Source: Thalassospira sp. HF15 (GTDB lineage Bacteria > Pseudomonadota > Alphaproteobacteria > Rhodospirillales > Thalassospiraceae). From it: a DNA stretch of 64,000 nucleotides. The stretch's first letter is position 1. Each line of letters starts with the position of its first letter. Position numbers and translations under genes: made by a program. Shown here in pieces: positions 1 to 8,715 of this stretch. The DNA lies in the NCBI RefSeq assembly GCF_011806525.1, contig NZ_JAAVKI010000005.1, positions 372,001-436,000 of the forward strand. Reading direction: 5' to 3'. Below the pieces are notes generated by a model, which saw nothing but the letters and a program-made list of their open reading frames with translations, made no database searches and was not told the DNA's origin.

Positions 1-882
1 AAAAAGATGGTTGTCATCGGTGCAGGCGTTATCGGTCTGGAACTGGGTTCCGTCTGGCGTCGTCTGGGTTCGGAAGTCACCGTTGTTGAATATCTTGACC
101 GCATTCTGCCGGGCATGGATGGCGATCTGGTCAAACAGACCCAGCGCATCTTTGCCAAACAGGGTCTTGAATTCAAACTCGGCCACAAGGTTACCGGTGC
201 CAAAACCACCAAGTCCGGCGTAACCCTGACGGTTGAACCGTCCAAGGGTGGCGATGCCGAGGAACTCAAAGCCGATGTCGTACTGGTGGCAATTGGTCGC
301 CGTCCGTACACCAAAGGCCTTGGCCTGGACACTGTCGGTGTTGAACTCGACGACCGTGGTCGCGTCAAAACCGACGAACATTTCCAGACCAATGTTGGCG
401 GCATCTTTGCAATTGGCGATACCATCGTTGGTCCGATGCTGGCCCACAAGGCTGAGGAAGACGGCGTTGCCCTGGCAGAAATGCTGGCAGGCGAAGAAGG
501 CCATGTCGATTACGGCAAGGTCCCGGGTGTTGTGTACACCTGGCCGGAAGTTGCCTCTGTTGGCAAAACCGAGGAGCAACTGAAGGAAGAAGGCGTAGAC
601 TACAAAGTCGGCAAATTCCCCTTCACCGCCAACGGACGTGCCAAGGCAATGGAAAGCACCGAAGGCTTTGTCAAAATCATCGAAGACAAGAAAACGCACC
701 GTGTCGTCGGCGCGCATATTGTCGGCCCGGCTGCGGGCGATCTGATTGCCGAAGTGGTTCTGGCGATGGAATACGGTGCATCTGCCGAAGACATCGCACG
801 CACCTGCCACGCCCACCCTGCCCTTGGCGAGTCCGTCAAGGAAGCGGCACTGGACGCGGACAAACGCGCAATCCACATGTAA
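1..882 (+). CDS. lpdA: Dihydrolipoyl dehydrogenase, C-terminal part (5' end outside window)
   Basis: The reading frame is open from the first base, so the N-terminal FAD-binding part with the redox-active disulfide is missing. About 293 residues remain. The visible part starts at the NAD-binding Rossmann motif ([13 protein letters not shown]), continues through the second FAD-contact segment ([21 protein letters not shown]) and ends with the dimerisation domain. That domain carries the catalytic His-Glu pair in HAHPALGE. The enzyme is the E3 component of pyruvate, 2-oxoglutarate or branched-chain dehydrogenase complexes and reoxidises dihydrolipoamide with NAD+. Which complex it serves cannot be read here, because its upstream neighbours lie outside the window. 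A strong hairpin terminator follows the stop codon. Confidence 0.95.
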   Translation, partial: KKMVVIGAGVIGLELGSVWRRLGSEVTVVEYLDRILPGMDGDLVKQTQRIFAKQGLEFKLGHKVTGAKTTKSGVTLTVEPSKGGDAEELKADVVLVAIGRRPYTKGLGLDTVGVELDDRGRVKTDEHFQTNVGGIFAIGDTIVGPMLAHKAEEDGVALAEMLAGEEGHVDYGKVPGVVYTWPEVASVGKTEEQLKEEGVDYKVGKFPFTANGRAKAMESTEGFVKIIEDKKTHRVVGAHIVGPAAGDLIAEVVLAMEYGASAEDIARTCHAHPALGESVKEAALDADKRAIHM

Positions 883-908
883 TCCTGATCAGGGCAACCC
901 GATCACAC

Positions 909-938
909 AAACGGCCGCTCCTTTGGAGCGGCCGTTTT
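909..938. terminator. Rho-independent terminator between lpdA and the GH8 gene
   Basis: A near-perfect stem, ACGGCCGCTCC pairing with GGAGCGGCCGT around a short loop, is followed by T residues on the plus strand and has A residues on the other side. It can therefore serve both converging genes. It lies 27 bases after the lpdA stop and before the end of the GH8 gene. Confidence 0.85.
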
Positions 939-954
939 GCGTTGCATGGGCATT

Positions 955-2259
955 TCATCGCCCGGCGGGTGACCAAGAATTCCCCGAAAGCACCAACATG
1001 CACAACAACGTGACACTGTCTTCATAATAGTCCATGTGCCGGTCGCGAATATTGGCATACAGATCATCAAGCCATTCCTGGGCCCCGTAATCACCGGGCA
1101 GCAGCATGGATGCCACCGCCATCGGTGCAACGAACAATGTGCTGTTTTCACTTTCATAAGGTAACGGCAAGCCGCTTAACATATATCCAGACTGGATCAC
1201 GCCCGGATCACCACCCGTCCGCGCCCGCATCCAGCTTGCCATCTTCCGGGCAATCTCGGCAGCATGTGGATCGCCCGAAATCAGTGCATGGCTTGCAATC
1301 CGCCACGGCACACGCGCCGCATTGAAATAAAACGCGGTGTCATAATAGCCTTCCAGATAATTTGGCGGTGCGGGATGAACCTGACCTTCAGGCTCCTTAA
1401 TCGCAAAATCGGGCAGTAATCCGGTATTCGGTGAAACGTCGCGCTGCAAACGTTTTGCGACCTCCAGAACCCGCAGCCGCACCTCCTCCCACAATGGATC
1501 ACCGGTTGCGCGTTTGAAGGCGGCGAAATGCTCTGGCATGAAATCAGATGGTCGGGTGCCCCATTGATCGTACTCCTTGCCGTTCGGATCGACCCAGTCA
1601 CCCAGCAACGGCAGACGGCTATCGGGGCCAATCGTCCGTTCCCCGATGGCAGCAATGACTGTGCGTGCTGCTGTCAAATAGGTTGCATCCCCCCATTGAT
1701 CAGCTGCCATCAGCAAGGCAAATGCAATATCGGCATCGCCGTCAAAGGCACTGTCATTGCCATCCTTTGACGGCGGGACTTGCCATCCCATCAAGCGTGG
1801 ATCAATGTCACTTGGCCATTGGCGGGCAAAGCGCCACAAACCATCAAATATGGTCCGCGCGTCCAGGTCCGCCCCGGCCATCAGGACCGCAATCATCATC
1901 CCGTATCCTTGGCCCTCGGACACGGTACGTTCCGGCTGTTCATGGCCGAATGTCACGCGATATTGCACATCACCACTGCTGCTATCAACCTTTCGAAGAT
2001 AATCCGCCTTCCATTGCTGATAAAAGGCACGAACATCATCATCACGTTGCGCTTGCGACCAGCGTGAAGGCAACAACGCCCCTTGCTGATAATCCTGATG
2101 TTGTGGAAAAGGCCGAAAAACACTCTGGTCCGCCTTGGCCGATACCGACGCCGCCAAGATGGCGCACAGGACAATTCCGACACCCGCAACCATCTGGCCC
2201 CAGATCTTCGCCTTGGCCGCACCGCGTTTCAAATAGCCCATCACATCAATCGCCCTCAT
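955..2259 (-). CDS. Glycoside hydrolase family 8 protein (endoglucanase-like, BcsZ type)
   Basis: A 434-residue exported protein with a hydrophobic N-terminal segment (about residues 22-43, ending near AKA) and then a GH8 (alpha/alpha)6 barrel. The GH8 signatures are visible: TVSEGQGYGM with the likely acid Glu, and AFDGDADIAFALL with the catalytic Asp. The family hydrolyses beta-1,4 glucans, and BcsZ members act in cellulose synthesis operons. No bcsA, bcsB or bcsC homologue lies nearby, so the gene stands alone here. An alternative start at 2241 is possible. It faces lpdA across a shared terminator and is divergent from mgsA. Substrate (cellulose, chitosan or another glucan) is not decided by sequence. 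Confidence 0.88.
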   Translation of the reverse strand: MRAIDVMGYLKRGAAKAKIWGQMVAGVGIVLCAILAASVSAKADQSVFRPFPQHQDYQQGALLPSRWSQAQRDDDVRAFYQQWKADYLRKVDSSSGDVQYRVTFGHEQPERTVSEGQGYGMMIAVLMAGADLDARTIFDGLWRFARQWPSDIDPRLMGWQVPPSKDGNDSAFDGDADIAFALLMAADQWGDATYLTAARTVIAAIGERTIGPDSRLPLLGDWVDPNGKEYDQWGTRPSDFMPEHFAAFKRATGDPLWEEVRLRVLEVAKRLQRDVSPNTGLLPDFAIKEPEGQVHPAPPNYLEGYYDTAFYFNAARVPWRIASHALISGDPHAAEIARKMASWMRARTGGDPGVIQSGYMLSGLPLPYESENSTLFVAPMAVASMLLPGDYGAQEWLDDLYANIRDRHMDYYEDSVTLLCMLVLSGNSWSPAGR

Positions 2260-2492
2260 AGACCATATTCGACGATCCTGTGACCGACGCGCTTATGATG
2301 ATTTCACCCCAATCCGACATTTGCCAAGACTTTATGCATCAAAGCTGTGGCATCGTTACCTGACCCGCCAAAACAGTGCCTAAGTGTCTAGATTTTATCT
2401 GGTTTGTAGAATTGTCAGACTTTTGGCAGGTGACGCTGGATGGCTTTGGGGATTAGTATGACAAATTATGTTTACTGGCCCGGAGAATAAAA

Positions 2493-2939
2493 ATGGTGCT
2501 GTCTGTTGGCGTTGTTGCCCACGACCGTCGCAAACGCGAAATGGCCGACTGGCTGGAAAAACACAAGGATGTCTTTGCCAATATGCGCATCTTTGCCACC
2601 GGCACCACCGGGCGGGTTTTACAGGAACGGTTTACGGAACTTGATGTTCATCCGCTAAAAAGTGGTCCGTTTGGCGGCGATCAGCAATTGGGGTCGATGA
2701 TTGCCCATCGCGAGTTGCAAGCCATGTTCTTTTTCACCGACCCGATGACACCCCAGCCGCACGATGTCGATGTCCGCGCCCTGATCCGGCTGGCCAACAT
2801 GTATGAAGTGCCAATTGCGTGCAATCAAAGCACGGCCGACCTTCTGATCAGCAATCCGAAGTTCGAGGAAATCTGCGAACAATATCGCGACCATACCCCC
2901 GAACAGGTCTTTGCCGACTACAGCAACCGCAAGGTCTAA
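2493..2939 (+). CDS. mgsA: Methylglyoxal synthase
   Basis: A 148-residue cytosolic enzyme that converts dihydroxyacetone phosphate to methylglyoxal and phosphate, a bypass of lower glycolysis used under phosphate limitation or sugar-phosphate stress. The length matches the family. Conserved elements are the N-terminal AHDRRK, ATGTTG, SGPFGGDQQLG with the catalytic Asp, and FFTDPMTPQPHDVDV with the active-site His and second Asp. The start follows a CCCGGAG ribosome site. It is the first gene rightward from the divergent region shared with the GH8 gene, and the AEC permease follows 50 bases later, so the two may be co-transcribed. Confidence 0.95.
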   Translation: MVLSVGVVAHDRRKREMADWLEKHKDVFANMRIFATGTTGRVLQERFTELDVHPLKSGPFGGDQQLGSMIAHRELQAMFFFTDPMTPQPHDVDVRALIRLANMYEVPIACNQSTADLLISNPKFEEICEQYRDHTPEQVFADYSNRKV

Positions 2940-2989
2940 ACCCCACACGGCCCCAAAAGACGTTTCTGCGCCGGAGCGCCCCACCTGCC

Positions 2990-3916
2990 ATGCAACTCGC
3001 CTATGATGTGATCGCTGCGATCTTTCCGATTTTTGCCGCCATTCTGGTTGGTGCGGCCCTAAAGCAATTTCTGATCACGGCGGCGGATGTCTGGGCCGGG
3101 ATTGATCGGCTGACCTATTATCTGTTGCTGCCGTCACTTCTGATTGTCGAGATTTATCGTGCCGATTTTTCCAGCGGCCATGCCGGAACAGCCGTCGGTG
3201 TCACGCTTGCCGCGACACTTGGTGTGTCTGGTGTGCTTCTGCTGCTACGTCCCGTGATCACACGCGACACTCCGCTTTTCACATCCATCTTTCAGGGCTC
3301 GGTCCGCTACAACAGCTACGTCCTGCTTGCAGTTGCCGATGCGCTTTACGGGCCGGAGGGCCTTGCCCTTGCCATCGTCTTTATTGCCGTGATGGTGATT
3401 GCCACCAATATGCTGGGCGTCGTGGTTCTTAGCGCCTTTAGCAATGGCAAAAGCAACCTCAAACGCATTCTGGGCGGGGTGATCAAAAACCCGATCATCA
3501 TTGCCGCCGGGGCGGGCGCGATCCTGAATGTGAGTAATATTCACGTTCCGTTGCCGATCGAAAATACCGCCGCCCTGTTCAAGACAGCCGCCCTGCCACT
3601 CAGCCTTTTATCGGTCGGGGCGGGATTACGTTTTGTCATGGATAAAAAGGCGCTTGGTGCGATTGCGCTTTCCACCACCATCAAACTTGCCGCCCTGCCT
3701 GTCATCACCGGCATTTGTCTTTATCTGGCAGGGATCGACGGCATGGTTCTGGCGATGGGGGTTCTGTATGCCGGGATGCCGTGTGCAGGCAATGCCTATA
3801 TCCTCGCACGCCAACTTAATGGCGACCCGGAGGCAATGGCATCGATCATCACGCTGGAGACCTTACTCTCCGCCTTCAGCGTCGCCGTCATCGCCGGTAT
3901 ATTGAGCATCAATTGA
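2990..3916 (+). CDS. AEC-family transporter (auxin efflux carrier-like permease)
   Basis: A 308-residue integral membrane protein with about ten hydrophobic helices in the two five-helix halves typical of the AEC/membrane-transport family. The first helix starts directly at MQLAYDVIAAIFPIFAAILVG, which is why 2990 is chosen over longer in-frame extensions reaching into mgsA. The conserved late segment MPCAGNAYILARQLNGD is typical of bacterial members. These transporters export small organic anions such as malate or malonate; the substrate here is unknown. The 3' end overlaps the convergent RluA gene by 54 bases. Confidence 0.85.
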   Translation: MQLAYDVIAAIFPIFAAILVGAALKQFLITAADVWAGIDRLTYYLLLPSLLIVEIYRADFSSGHAGTAVGVTLAATLGVSGVLLLLRPVITRDTPLFTSIFQGSVRYNSYVLLAVADALYGPEGLALAIVFIAVMVIATNMLGVVVLSAFSNGKSNLKRILGGVIKNPIIIAAGAGAILNVSNIHVPLPIENTAALFKTAALPLSLLSVGAGLRFVMDKKALGAIALSTTIKLAALPVITGICLYLAGIDGMVLAMGVLYAGMPCAGNAYILARQLNGDPEAMASIITLETLLSAFSVAVIAGILSIN

Positions 3917-4651
3917 AGCAGCATGGGCGGCATAGTCGCCATCATAGCCGCATGCTTCCAGCCCGGGGCGCATCAGTTCGGGCGGCGGGGCGTCAACAAT
4001 CACCGGGTCGCGATCCGCATGGAACGGCACAATAATCTGCCGGGATAGCAACATCAGGGTCGGTGGCGCCCCGAAGATTGGCGGTTCATCGCCACGGCCA
4101 TAGAACGGATCACCGATCACCGGATGCCCGACATGATCAAGATGGACACGCAACTGATGGGTCCGCCCGGTATGGGGGACCAGTTCCAGCCAGGTGATGT
4201 CGTTGCCATCAGCATCCTTGCCACGACCCAGCACGGTATATTCGGTTTTTGACGGCTGACCATCCTCATGCACCAGCATGGTCCAGCCGCTTTCATCATT
4301 GATTTTGCCAATGGGTGCATCAATGAAACCGTGATCCTCTTCCATCGCACCGCGAACCACCGCCCAATAGGACTTGCCGATTTTCTTTTCGGTGAAAAGC
4401 CGGGTGATCTTCTTTGACGATTTCGGATGACGACACAGCAACAAACAGCCTGCCGTATCCCGATCCAGACGATGCGCCAATGTCGGTTCGGGCTGGATGC
4501 CGAATTTCAGATCCGGCAGATAGGCATCAACATGAAAATAGGTCTTGGGCCCACCGTGGGACGCCAACCCGGGCGGCTTGTTCAGAACGATGATGTTGGA
4601 ATCGCGGTGCAGAACATGCGCGATCAGGTCTTCGGCAATCGGGTGGGGCAT
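3863..4651 (-). CDS. RluA-family RNA pseudouridine synthase
   Basis: A 262-residue enzyme isomerising uridine to pseudouridine in rRNA or tRNA. The catalytic motif HRLDRDTAGCLLL is present with its essential Asp, followed by GKSYWAVVRG and the C-terminal HTGRTHQLRVHL and VIGDPFYG motifs typical of RluA enzymes. There is no S4 domain. The start at 4651 is preferred over in-frame codons further upstream because GAAAGG lies about seven bases before it. The last 54 bases are shared with the 3' end of the convergent AEC permease. The exact target site (RluA or RluC type) cannot be assigned. Confidence 0.9.
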   Translation of the reverse strand: MPHPIAEDLIAHVLHRDSNIIVLNKPPGLASHGGPKTYFHVDAYLPDLKFGIQPEPTLAHRLDRDTAGCLLLCRHPKSSKKITRLFTEKKIGKSYWAVVRGAMEEDHGFIDAPIGKINDESGWTMLVHEDGQPSKTEYTVLGRGKDADGNDITWLELVPHTGRTHQLRVHLDHVGHPVIGDPFYGRGDEPPIFGAPPTLMLLSRQIIVPFHADRDPVIVDAPPPELMRPGLEACGYDGDYAAHAASIDAQYTGDDGDAEGGE

Positions 4652-4731
4652 GGTGTGGCCTTTCATTTCGGGTCTTGGCCCGTGGGCCCTGCTTACCCCA
4701 TCAGGCGATAGCGGGCAATGATCATGACGTT

Positions 4732-4761
4732 TGATCCGCAGATCACGTATTTGCGTAACAA
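4732..4761 (+). promoter_or_regulatory. Predicted sigma-E (ECF11/RpoE-ChrR) promoter of the DUF6134-SDR-SnoaL operon
   Basis: TGATCC at 4732-4737, exactly 18 bases, then TAACAA at 4756-4761. This matches the Rhodobacter sphaeroides singlet-oxygen sigma-E pattern TGATCC-N18-TA. The same element precedes rpoE and the FAD oxidoreductase gene in this window. Expected transcription start is about 35 bases before the first ATG of the operon. Confidence 0.75.
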
Positions 4762-4802
4762 GAAGGGTGAACAAGTTTTTCAACCCGGCTTCGGTACAGA
4801 TC

Positions 4803-5609
4803 ATGCAGATGTCCATGAGATATCCGGTCAAATCGCTGTTTGGCGCATGTGCGCTTGCTGGCTACATCGTACTGTCTTCCAACGCCTTTGCAGACGATCA
4901 GCAACCATCGATGCAGCCTTCCCCCACACCGATCGAGGAGGCGCGTCTGTCGCAAGCATTCGATGGCCCGGATACGTGCAGCAAGTTCGATCCAATCCAG
5001 CGATATGGCAACGAGCTTCGCTTTCAGATCCGGCGCAACGATGCGCCCGTCGGAAGCCACGTCGTACAGTTCAATCAGGGGCGTGACGGACTGCAGGTGG
5101 TTGCCCAAAGCAATATCGATATCAGCTTTTTGGGGTTCAATGCCTATAGCTTTGACTATCGATCTGAAAGCCTTTGGCAAGGTGATCGCTTGGCAGCCCT
5201 TTCCGTTCGGGTAGATGATGATGGCGACGAAACCGAGGTGACAGCGAAAACCAACGATCAGGGCACGCTGGTCGTTGATGGTCCGGACGGTCAGCAGACG
5301 CTGCCAAATGGCATTTTCCCGACCGACCATTGGCATTGTGGTGTATTGGGCAGCAAAGCGGTGCTTAACACCATCACTGGCAAGCCAAACGCTGTTGATA
5401 TCCAGGCAACCGACGTCGAGATGCTGCGCACAACCGACGGCACCCTGCCCGCCACGCGGTTCACCTATGACGGGGAACTTGAAACCACTGCATGGTATGA
5501 TGCCGATGGCCGTTGGGTCGGGTTGGCATTCGAGGCGCGCGATGGATCGACCATCACATATCGCTGCATGAATTGCGCGACACAGACCGCGCAAAAGGAT
5601 GAGGAATGA
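4803..5609 (+). CDS. DUF6134-like exported protein
   Basis: A 268-residue protein with a signal peptide (start region MQMSMRYPVKSLFG, cleavage near SNAFA). The mature part reads as a beta-rich domain of the DUF6134 type: a QRYGNELRFQIRRND..GSHVVQF segment, a central FDYRSESLWQGDRL, and a TDHWHCG..NTITG segment. These resemble periplasmic proteins of unknown function. Three ATGs (4803, 4809, 4815) are possible starts; none has a strong ribosome site. A longer frame starting at TTG 4731 lies inside the promoter and is rejected. It is the first gene of an operon with the SDR (4-base overlap) and SnoaL genes under a predicted sigma-E promoter. Confidence 0.75.
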   Translation: MQMSMRYPVKSLFGACALAGYIVLSSNAFADDQQPSMQPSPTPIEEARLSQAFDGPDTCSKFDPIQRYGNELRFQIRRNDAPVGSHVVQFNQGRDGLQVVAQSNIDISFLGFNAYSFDYRSESLWQGDRLAALSVRVDDDGDETEVTAKTNDQGTLVVDGPDGQQTLPNGIFPTDHWHCGVLGSKAVLNTITGKPNAVDIQATDVEMLRTTDGTLPATRFTYDGELETTAWYDADGRWVGLAFEARDGSTITYRCMNCATQTAQKDEE

Positions 5610-6373
5610 AAAAACACTTCCAGACAATCTGGATTATCGGGGCATCATCAGGCATTGGCGCAGCACTGGCGCGTCAATTTCATGAAAAACCCACATCCCC
5701 GGACCAGAAAGTCATCATTTCAGCCCGAAATTCCGACAAATTGGCGGAACTTGCGTCCGAAATGCCGGGTTTAACCCCTGTTCCAGTCGATATTACCGAT
5801 CAGAATGCGGTAAATGGTGCGATAACCAAGGTTGAAGAGCAGTTCGGGTTGCCTGATCTGGTGGTTTTGGCTGCTGGCATCTATTCGCCCATGAAACTGA
5901 ACGCCTTTTCCGCTGCGACCATTCGCAGCCACGTCGATACCAATTACATGGGCATCGTCAATTGTCTTGAGCCGCTTTTGGCGAAGATGCGAGCGCGCAA
6001 ATCTGGCGAGATTGCCGTGATGGCATCGGTAGCCGGATATCGTGGCCTTCCCAACGCATCGGCCTATGGTCCGACAAAAGCCGCCCTGATCAATCTGTGT
6101 GAATCGCTGCATACCGAACTTAGCGGCAGTGGCGTCTTGCTGCGCGTCATCAATCCGGGCTTTGTCAAAACCCGTCTGACCGAAAAGAATGATTTTGAGA
6201 TGCCCTATCTGCTGGAACCCGAAGAGGCTGCAGATTTCATCTATCGCGGGCTTAGTGGAAATGACAAATTCGAAATTGCCTTTCCGCCACAATTTGTGCG
6301 GCAATTGAAACTGACGCGAATTTTGCCCTATCCACTTTTCTTCAAATTGATGCGCAAACTGATCAGAGCATGA
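5606..6373 (+). CDS. Short-chain dehydrogenase/reductase (SDR)
   Basis: A 255-residue cytosolic NAD(P)-dependent oxidoreductase. The Rossmann glycine motif is IIGASSGIGAALA near the N-terminus. The active site has Ser in MASVAGYRG and the catalytic Tyr-x3-Lys in YGPTKAAL, followed by the NPGFVKT loop. Its start overlaps the stop of the DUF6134 gene (ATGA) and its stop overlaps the SnoaL start in the same way, so the three are translationally coupled. SDR genes are commonly found with sigma-E/ChrR lipid clusters; a role in reducing an oxidised lipid product is an inference. The substrate is unknown. Confidence 0.9.
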   Translation: MKKHFQTIWIIGASSGIGAALARQFHEKPTSPDQKVIISARNSDKLAELASEMPGLTPVPVDITDQNAVNGAITKVEEQFGLPDLVVLAAGIYSPMKLNAFSAATIRSHVDTNYMGIVNCLEPLLAKMRARKSGEIAVMASVAGYRGLPNASAYGPTKAALINLCESLHTELSGSGVLLRVINPGFVKTRLTEKNDFEMPYLLEPEEAADFIYRGLSGNDKFEIAFPPQFVRQLKLTRILPYPLFFKLMRKLIRA

Positions 6374-6816
6374 ACGACATCACCGACAATCAGCGCCAGT
6401 TGCTGGCGGCATATGCGGCGTATTACGAGAACCTGTCGCTGGACACAGTTGATCAGTTAAACGATCTGGTGACAGAGGATTTTGTCTTTTGCGATCCGTT
6501 CACCACGGTCCACGGTCCAAAAGATGTCTGTGCCTATTTGGCAAAGGCCTTTACCGATGCGGAAAATCCGCGCTTTGTCGTCACCCACCGCGCCATTGAC
6601 GGCGACCGGGGATTTTTGCGCTGGCGGTTCAACGCGCGGGTAAAGGTGATTGGTGATTGGGAATTTACCGGCATGTCAGAGCTGACCTTCAACGAGGATG
6701 GCACACGCCTGACATCGCATTTTGATCATTGGGATTCCGGCCAGAACTTCTATGCCAAAATCCCGGTACTGCGCTGGTTCATTCAGCGGCTTGCGCGACG
6801 TGTTGGATCTTTGTGA
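6370..6816 (+). CDS. SnoaL/NTF2-like protein
   Basis: A 148-residue protein with the cone-shaped NTF2/SnoaL fold pattern: an N-terminal helix (LLAAYAAYYENLSLDTVDQLNDLVTEDF split by a loop), then VFCDPFTTVHGPKDVCAYLAKAF, and beta strands ending in SHFDHWDSGQNFYAKIPVLRW. Related proteins sit beside SDR and FAD-oxidoreductase genes in ChrR-type clusters and are annotated only as nuclear transport factor 2 family. It could bind or isomerise a lipid-derived intermediate; this is inference. It is the third gene of the sigma-E operon, and its 3' end overlaps the convergent DUF3833 gene by 38 bases. Confidence 0.85.
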   Translation: MNDITDNQRQLLAAYAAYYENLSLDTVDQLNDLVTEDFVFCDPFTTVHGPKDVCAYLAKAFTDAENPRFVVTHRAIDGDRGFLRWRFNARVKVIGDWEFTGMSELTFNEDGTRLTSHFDHWDSGQNFYAKIPVLRWFIQRLARRVGSL

Positions 6817-7327
6817 AAAACAGGGTGACTTCCCCGATTTCAAAGCCCCATTTTTTGACCCGTGCGCGGTTGACCAAGACCCCATCGGGTTGCAGGAACA
6901 TCCAGTCATCGAAACCTACCCGCCAGGCACCATCACCGACCTTGAGATCCATGTCATATGACCAATTGAGCGCGTTGCCATACTGACTGCCTTCGGCGAT
7001 GCCAACAATGTCGTCTGCACGCCCTTCATAGGAATGCTCACCGGTTTTGGTAATCTCCCAGACGCGACGATCTGTTACACCGTCGTCATAGAGAAAATCT
7101 TCTTCAAGTGTCAGAACCCCGTCCTCGATCGTTCCTGTTATTTCGACAGTAAACTGACGGCGGAGGGTCCCGAAACGATCCTCGAAAATCCCCCAGGCCC
7201 GGCTGTTGCCTTCGAAATAGTCAAACACATCGAAGCGGGGTTGCTTTTGCGCAAAATCCTGCGGTTTCATCGACCCACATCCGGTTAGTAGCACCAAAAA
7301 ACACAGCACCATGGTATTCCGCAGCAT
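6779..7327 (-). CDS. DUF3833 lipoprotein
   Basis: A 182-residue protein with a lipoprotein signal (hydrophobic core followed by LLTGC), so it is probably membrane-anchored in the periplasm. The mature region has the DUF3833 pattern: FDVFDYFEGNSRAWGIFEDRFG, then RQFTVEITG, WEITKTGEHSYEGRA and WRVGFDDWMFLQPDGVLVNRA. The start at 7327 has an AGGAGAAAA ribosome site; a longer frame is rejected. It is the last gene of the five-gene leftward operon starting with the FAD oxidoreductase. The beta-rich fold may bind lipid, but no activity is established. Confidence 0.85.
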   Translation of the reverse strand: MLRNTMVLCFLVLLTGCGSMKPQDFAQKQPRFDVFDYFEGNSRAWGIFEDRFGTLRRQFTVEITGTIEDGVLTLEEDFLYDDGVTDRRVWEITKTGEHSYEGRADDIVGIAEGSQYGNALNWSYDMDLKVGDGAWRVGFDDWMFLQPDGVLVNRARVKKWGFEIGEVTLFFTKIQHVAQAAE

Positions 7328-7356
7328 CGATTTTCTCCTGTCCTGACTTTCCAAGA

Positions 7357-8715
7357 TCAATCTGAGCGGCGTGAAAGGCGCCGACGAATGGCAACCTGAT
7401 GCGTGCTGTCCAAGGGAAAGCGCCACATCATCCCGATTGCTCCTGCCTTCAATACGATGGGGATCACCGCATAGATCAAAACCAGCACAACCAATGCACC
7501 GGTTTTTTCGTCACCGTCCTCTGTCAGTCCAAAAGCGCCCAATATTGGCAAGGCAATGCCCGCGGCAAGTGCCATGGCAAGCTTGTTGGTCATGTTCCAA
7601 AGAGCAAAAAGAAGGCCGGTACGACGCACACCAAACCGGTACCGATCCCAGTCATCGACATCGGCCTGAATGGCGGGCGGCAGGGCAAGGTCCGCCCCCA
7701 ATGCCGCGCCGGTGACAAGGCATATGACGGCAAATGCTGCAAAATCCCCGGCATCAAGGATCGGTACGAACGCGAAGGCCACAATTGCCATGACCATGGC
7801 CGTGCACCAGACCCGATGTTTGCCAATGCGCCCGGCCATCACCACCCAAAGCGGGATGGCGATGATGGCGACTGCGAAGTACAGCAAGATCAGGATGTTT
7901 TCGCTGTCCTGATCAAGTTCGAGGTAATAGCGGACAAACAACGGAAAACATACAGCCGGCAATCCGGCCGCAAGACCGTTAATCATCCACGCAGAAAGCA
8001 GGCGCATGAAAAGACCATTGTCACGCAGACTGCGAACACCAAGACGGAGTGTTTTCAGAAAACTGCCCGACCCCATCCCCATCCCTGCGCCGGCGCCGTC
8101 GGATTTTGTGCGTTTTTGTTGCGCCACAGGATCGGGCACCTGCCAGATCAGAAGGGCAATAAAGACAGCGCCAAGGGTCAGGGTCACGATGGCCAGAGTT
8201 TGAATTTCCGCCGCGCGATCCGGCGCATTGATCAGAACCGGAATGGCCCCGGCCAGAACAATACCAATCAGACCAGCGCCCTCGCGAAGGGCTGTCAGCG
8301 ATGTGCGTTTTTTATAATCACCGGAAAGATCCGACCCCCAGGCAAGATAAGGGACCTGAAACATGGTCCAGCCCAGAAACAGCACACTTGCCCAAATCAG
8401 AAGATAGAAGGCACTGGGTTGCGACGGCGGACTAAACAGATACCAGAGCCCGATACCGGCGATCACCGCCCCCCCACCGGTCCAGATTTTTCGATTGCGG
8501 GTCTTGTCGGACAGCCACCCAACCACCGGATCGGTCAGCATGTCGATCACACGCACCAGCAGCAGGACAACACCGGTTACCGTCAAACCAAGGCCAAGGT
8601 CATCGCCATAATAGCTTGGCAACAGCACATAGGCCGGAATGGTCGGAACAGCCGCCGCCATTGCCGGAAGCGCATAAAAAATGGATGTCCGGGTGGGGTA
8701 TTCAGCCTGAGGCAT
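7357..8715 (-). CDS. MFS transporter, GPH (glycoside-pentoside-hexuronide) type
   Basis: A 452-residue membrane protein with 12 predicted helices. Motifs of the GPH/MFS_2 subgroup are visible: LVRVIDMLTDPVVGWLSDKTRNR after helix 2 and QADVDDWDRYRFGVRRTGLLFALWNMTNKL in the second half. Its start overlaps the end of the CFA-like gene by 14 bases, so the two are coupled. GPH members usually carry sugars with cations, but homologues inside sigma-E/ChrR lipid clusters may move lipid-related molecules; that is inference from context. The DUF3833 gene follows after 29 bases. Confidence 0.88.
   Translation of the reverse strand: MPQAEYPTRTSIFYALPAMAAAVPTIPAYVLLPSYYGDDLGLGLTVTGVVLLLVRVIDMLTDPVVGWLSDKTRNRKIWTGGGAVIAGIGLWYLFSPPSQPSAFYLLIWASVLFLGWTMFQVPYLAWGSDLSGDYKKRTSLTALREGAGLIGIVLAGAIPVLINAPDRAAEIQTLAIVTLTLGAVFIALLIWQVPDPVAQQKRTKSDGAGAGMGMGSGSFLKTLRLGVRSLRDNGLFMRLLSAWMINGLAAGLPAVCFPLFVRYYLELDQDSENILILLYFAVAIIAIPLWVVMAGRIGKHRVWCTAMVMAIVAFAFVPILDAGDFAAFAVICLVTGAALGADLALPPAIQADVDDWDRYRFGVRRTGLLFALWNMTNKLAMALAAGIALPILGAFGLTEDGDEKTGALVVLVLIYAVIPIVLKAGAIGMMWRFPLDSTHQVAIRRRLSRRSD

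Noticed and set aside
4731-4802. N-terminal extension of the DUF6134 protein from TTG 4731
   Set aside because: It would start inside the predicted promoter and ahead of the transcript start, and it would bury the signal peptide.
4743-5627. 294-residue minus-strand frame
   Set aside because: It is antisense to the DUF6134 gene, which has a signal peptide and a matching operon with the SDR gene.
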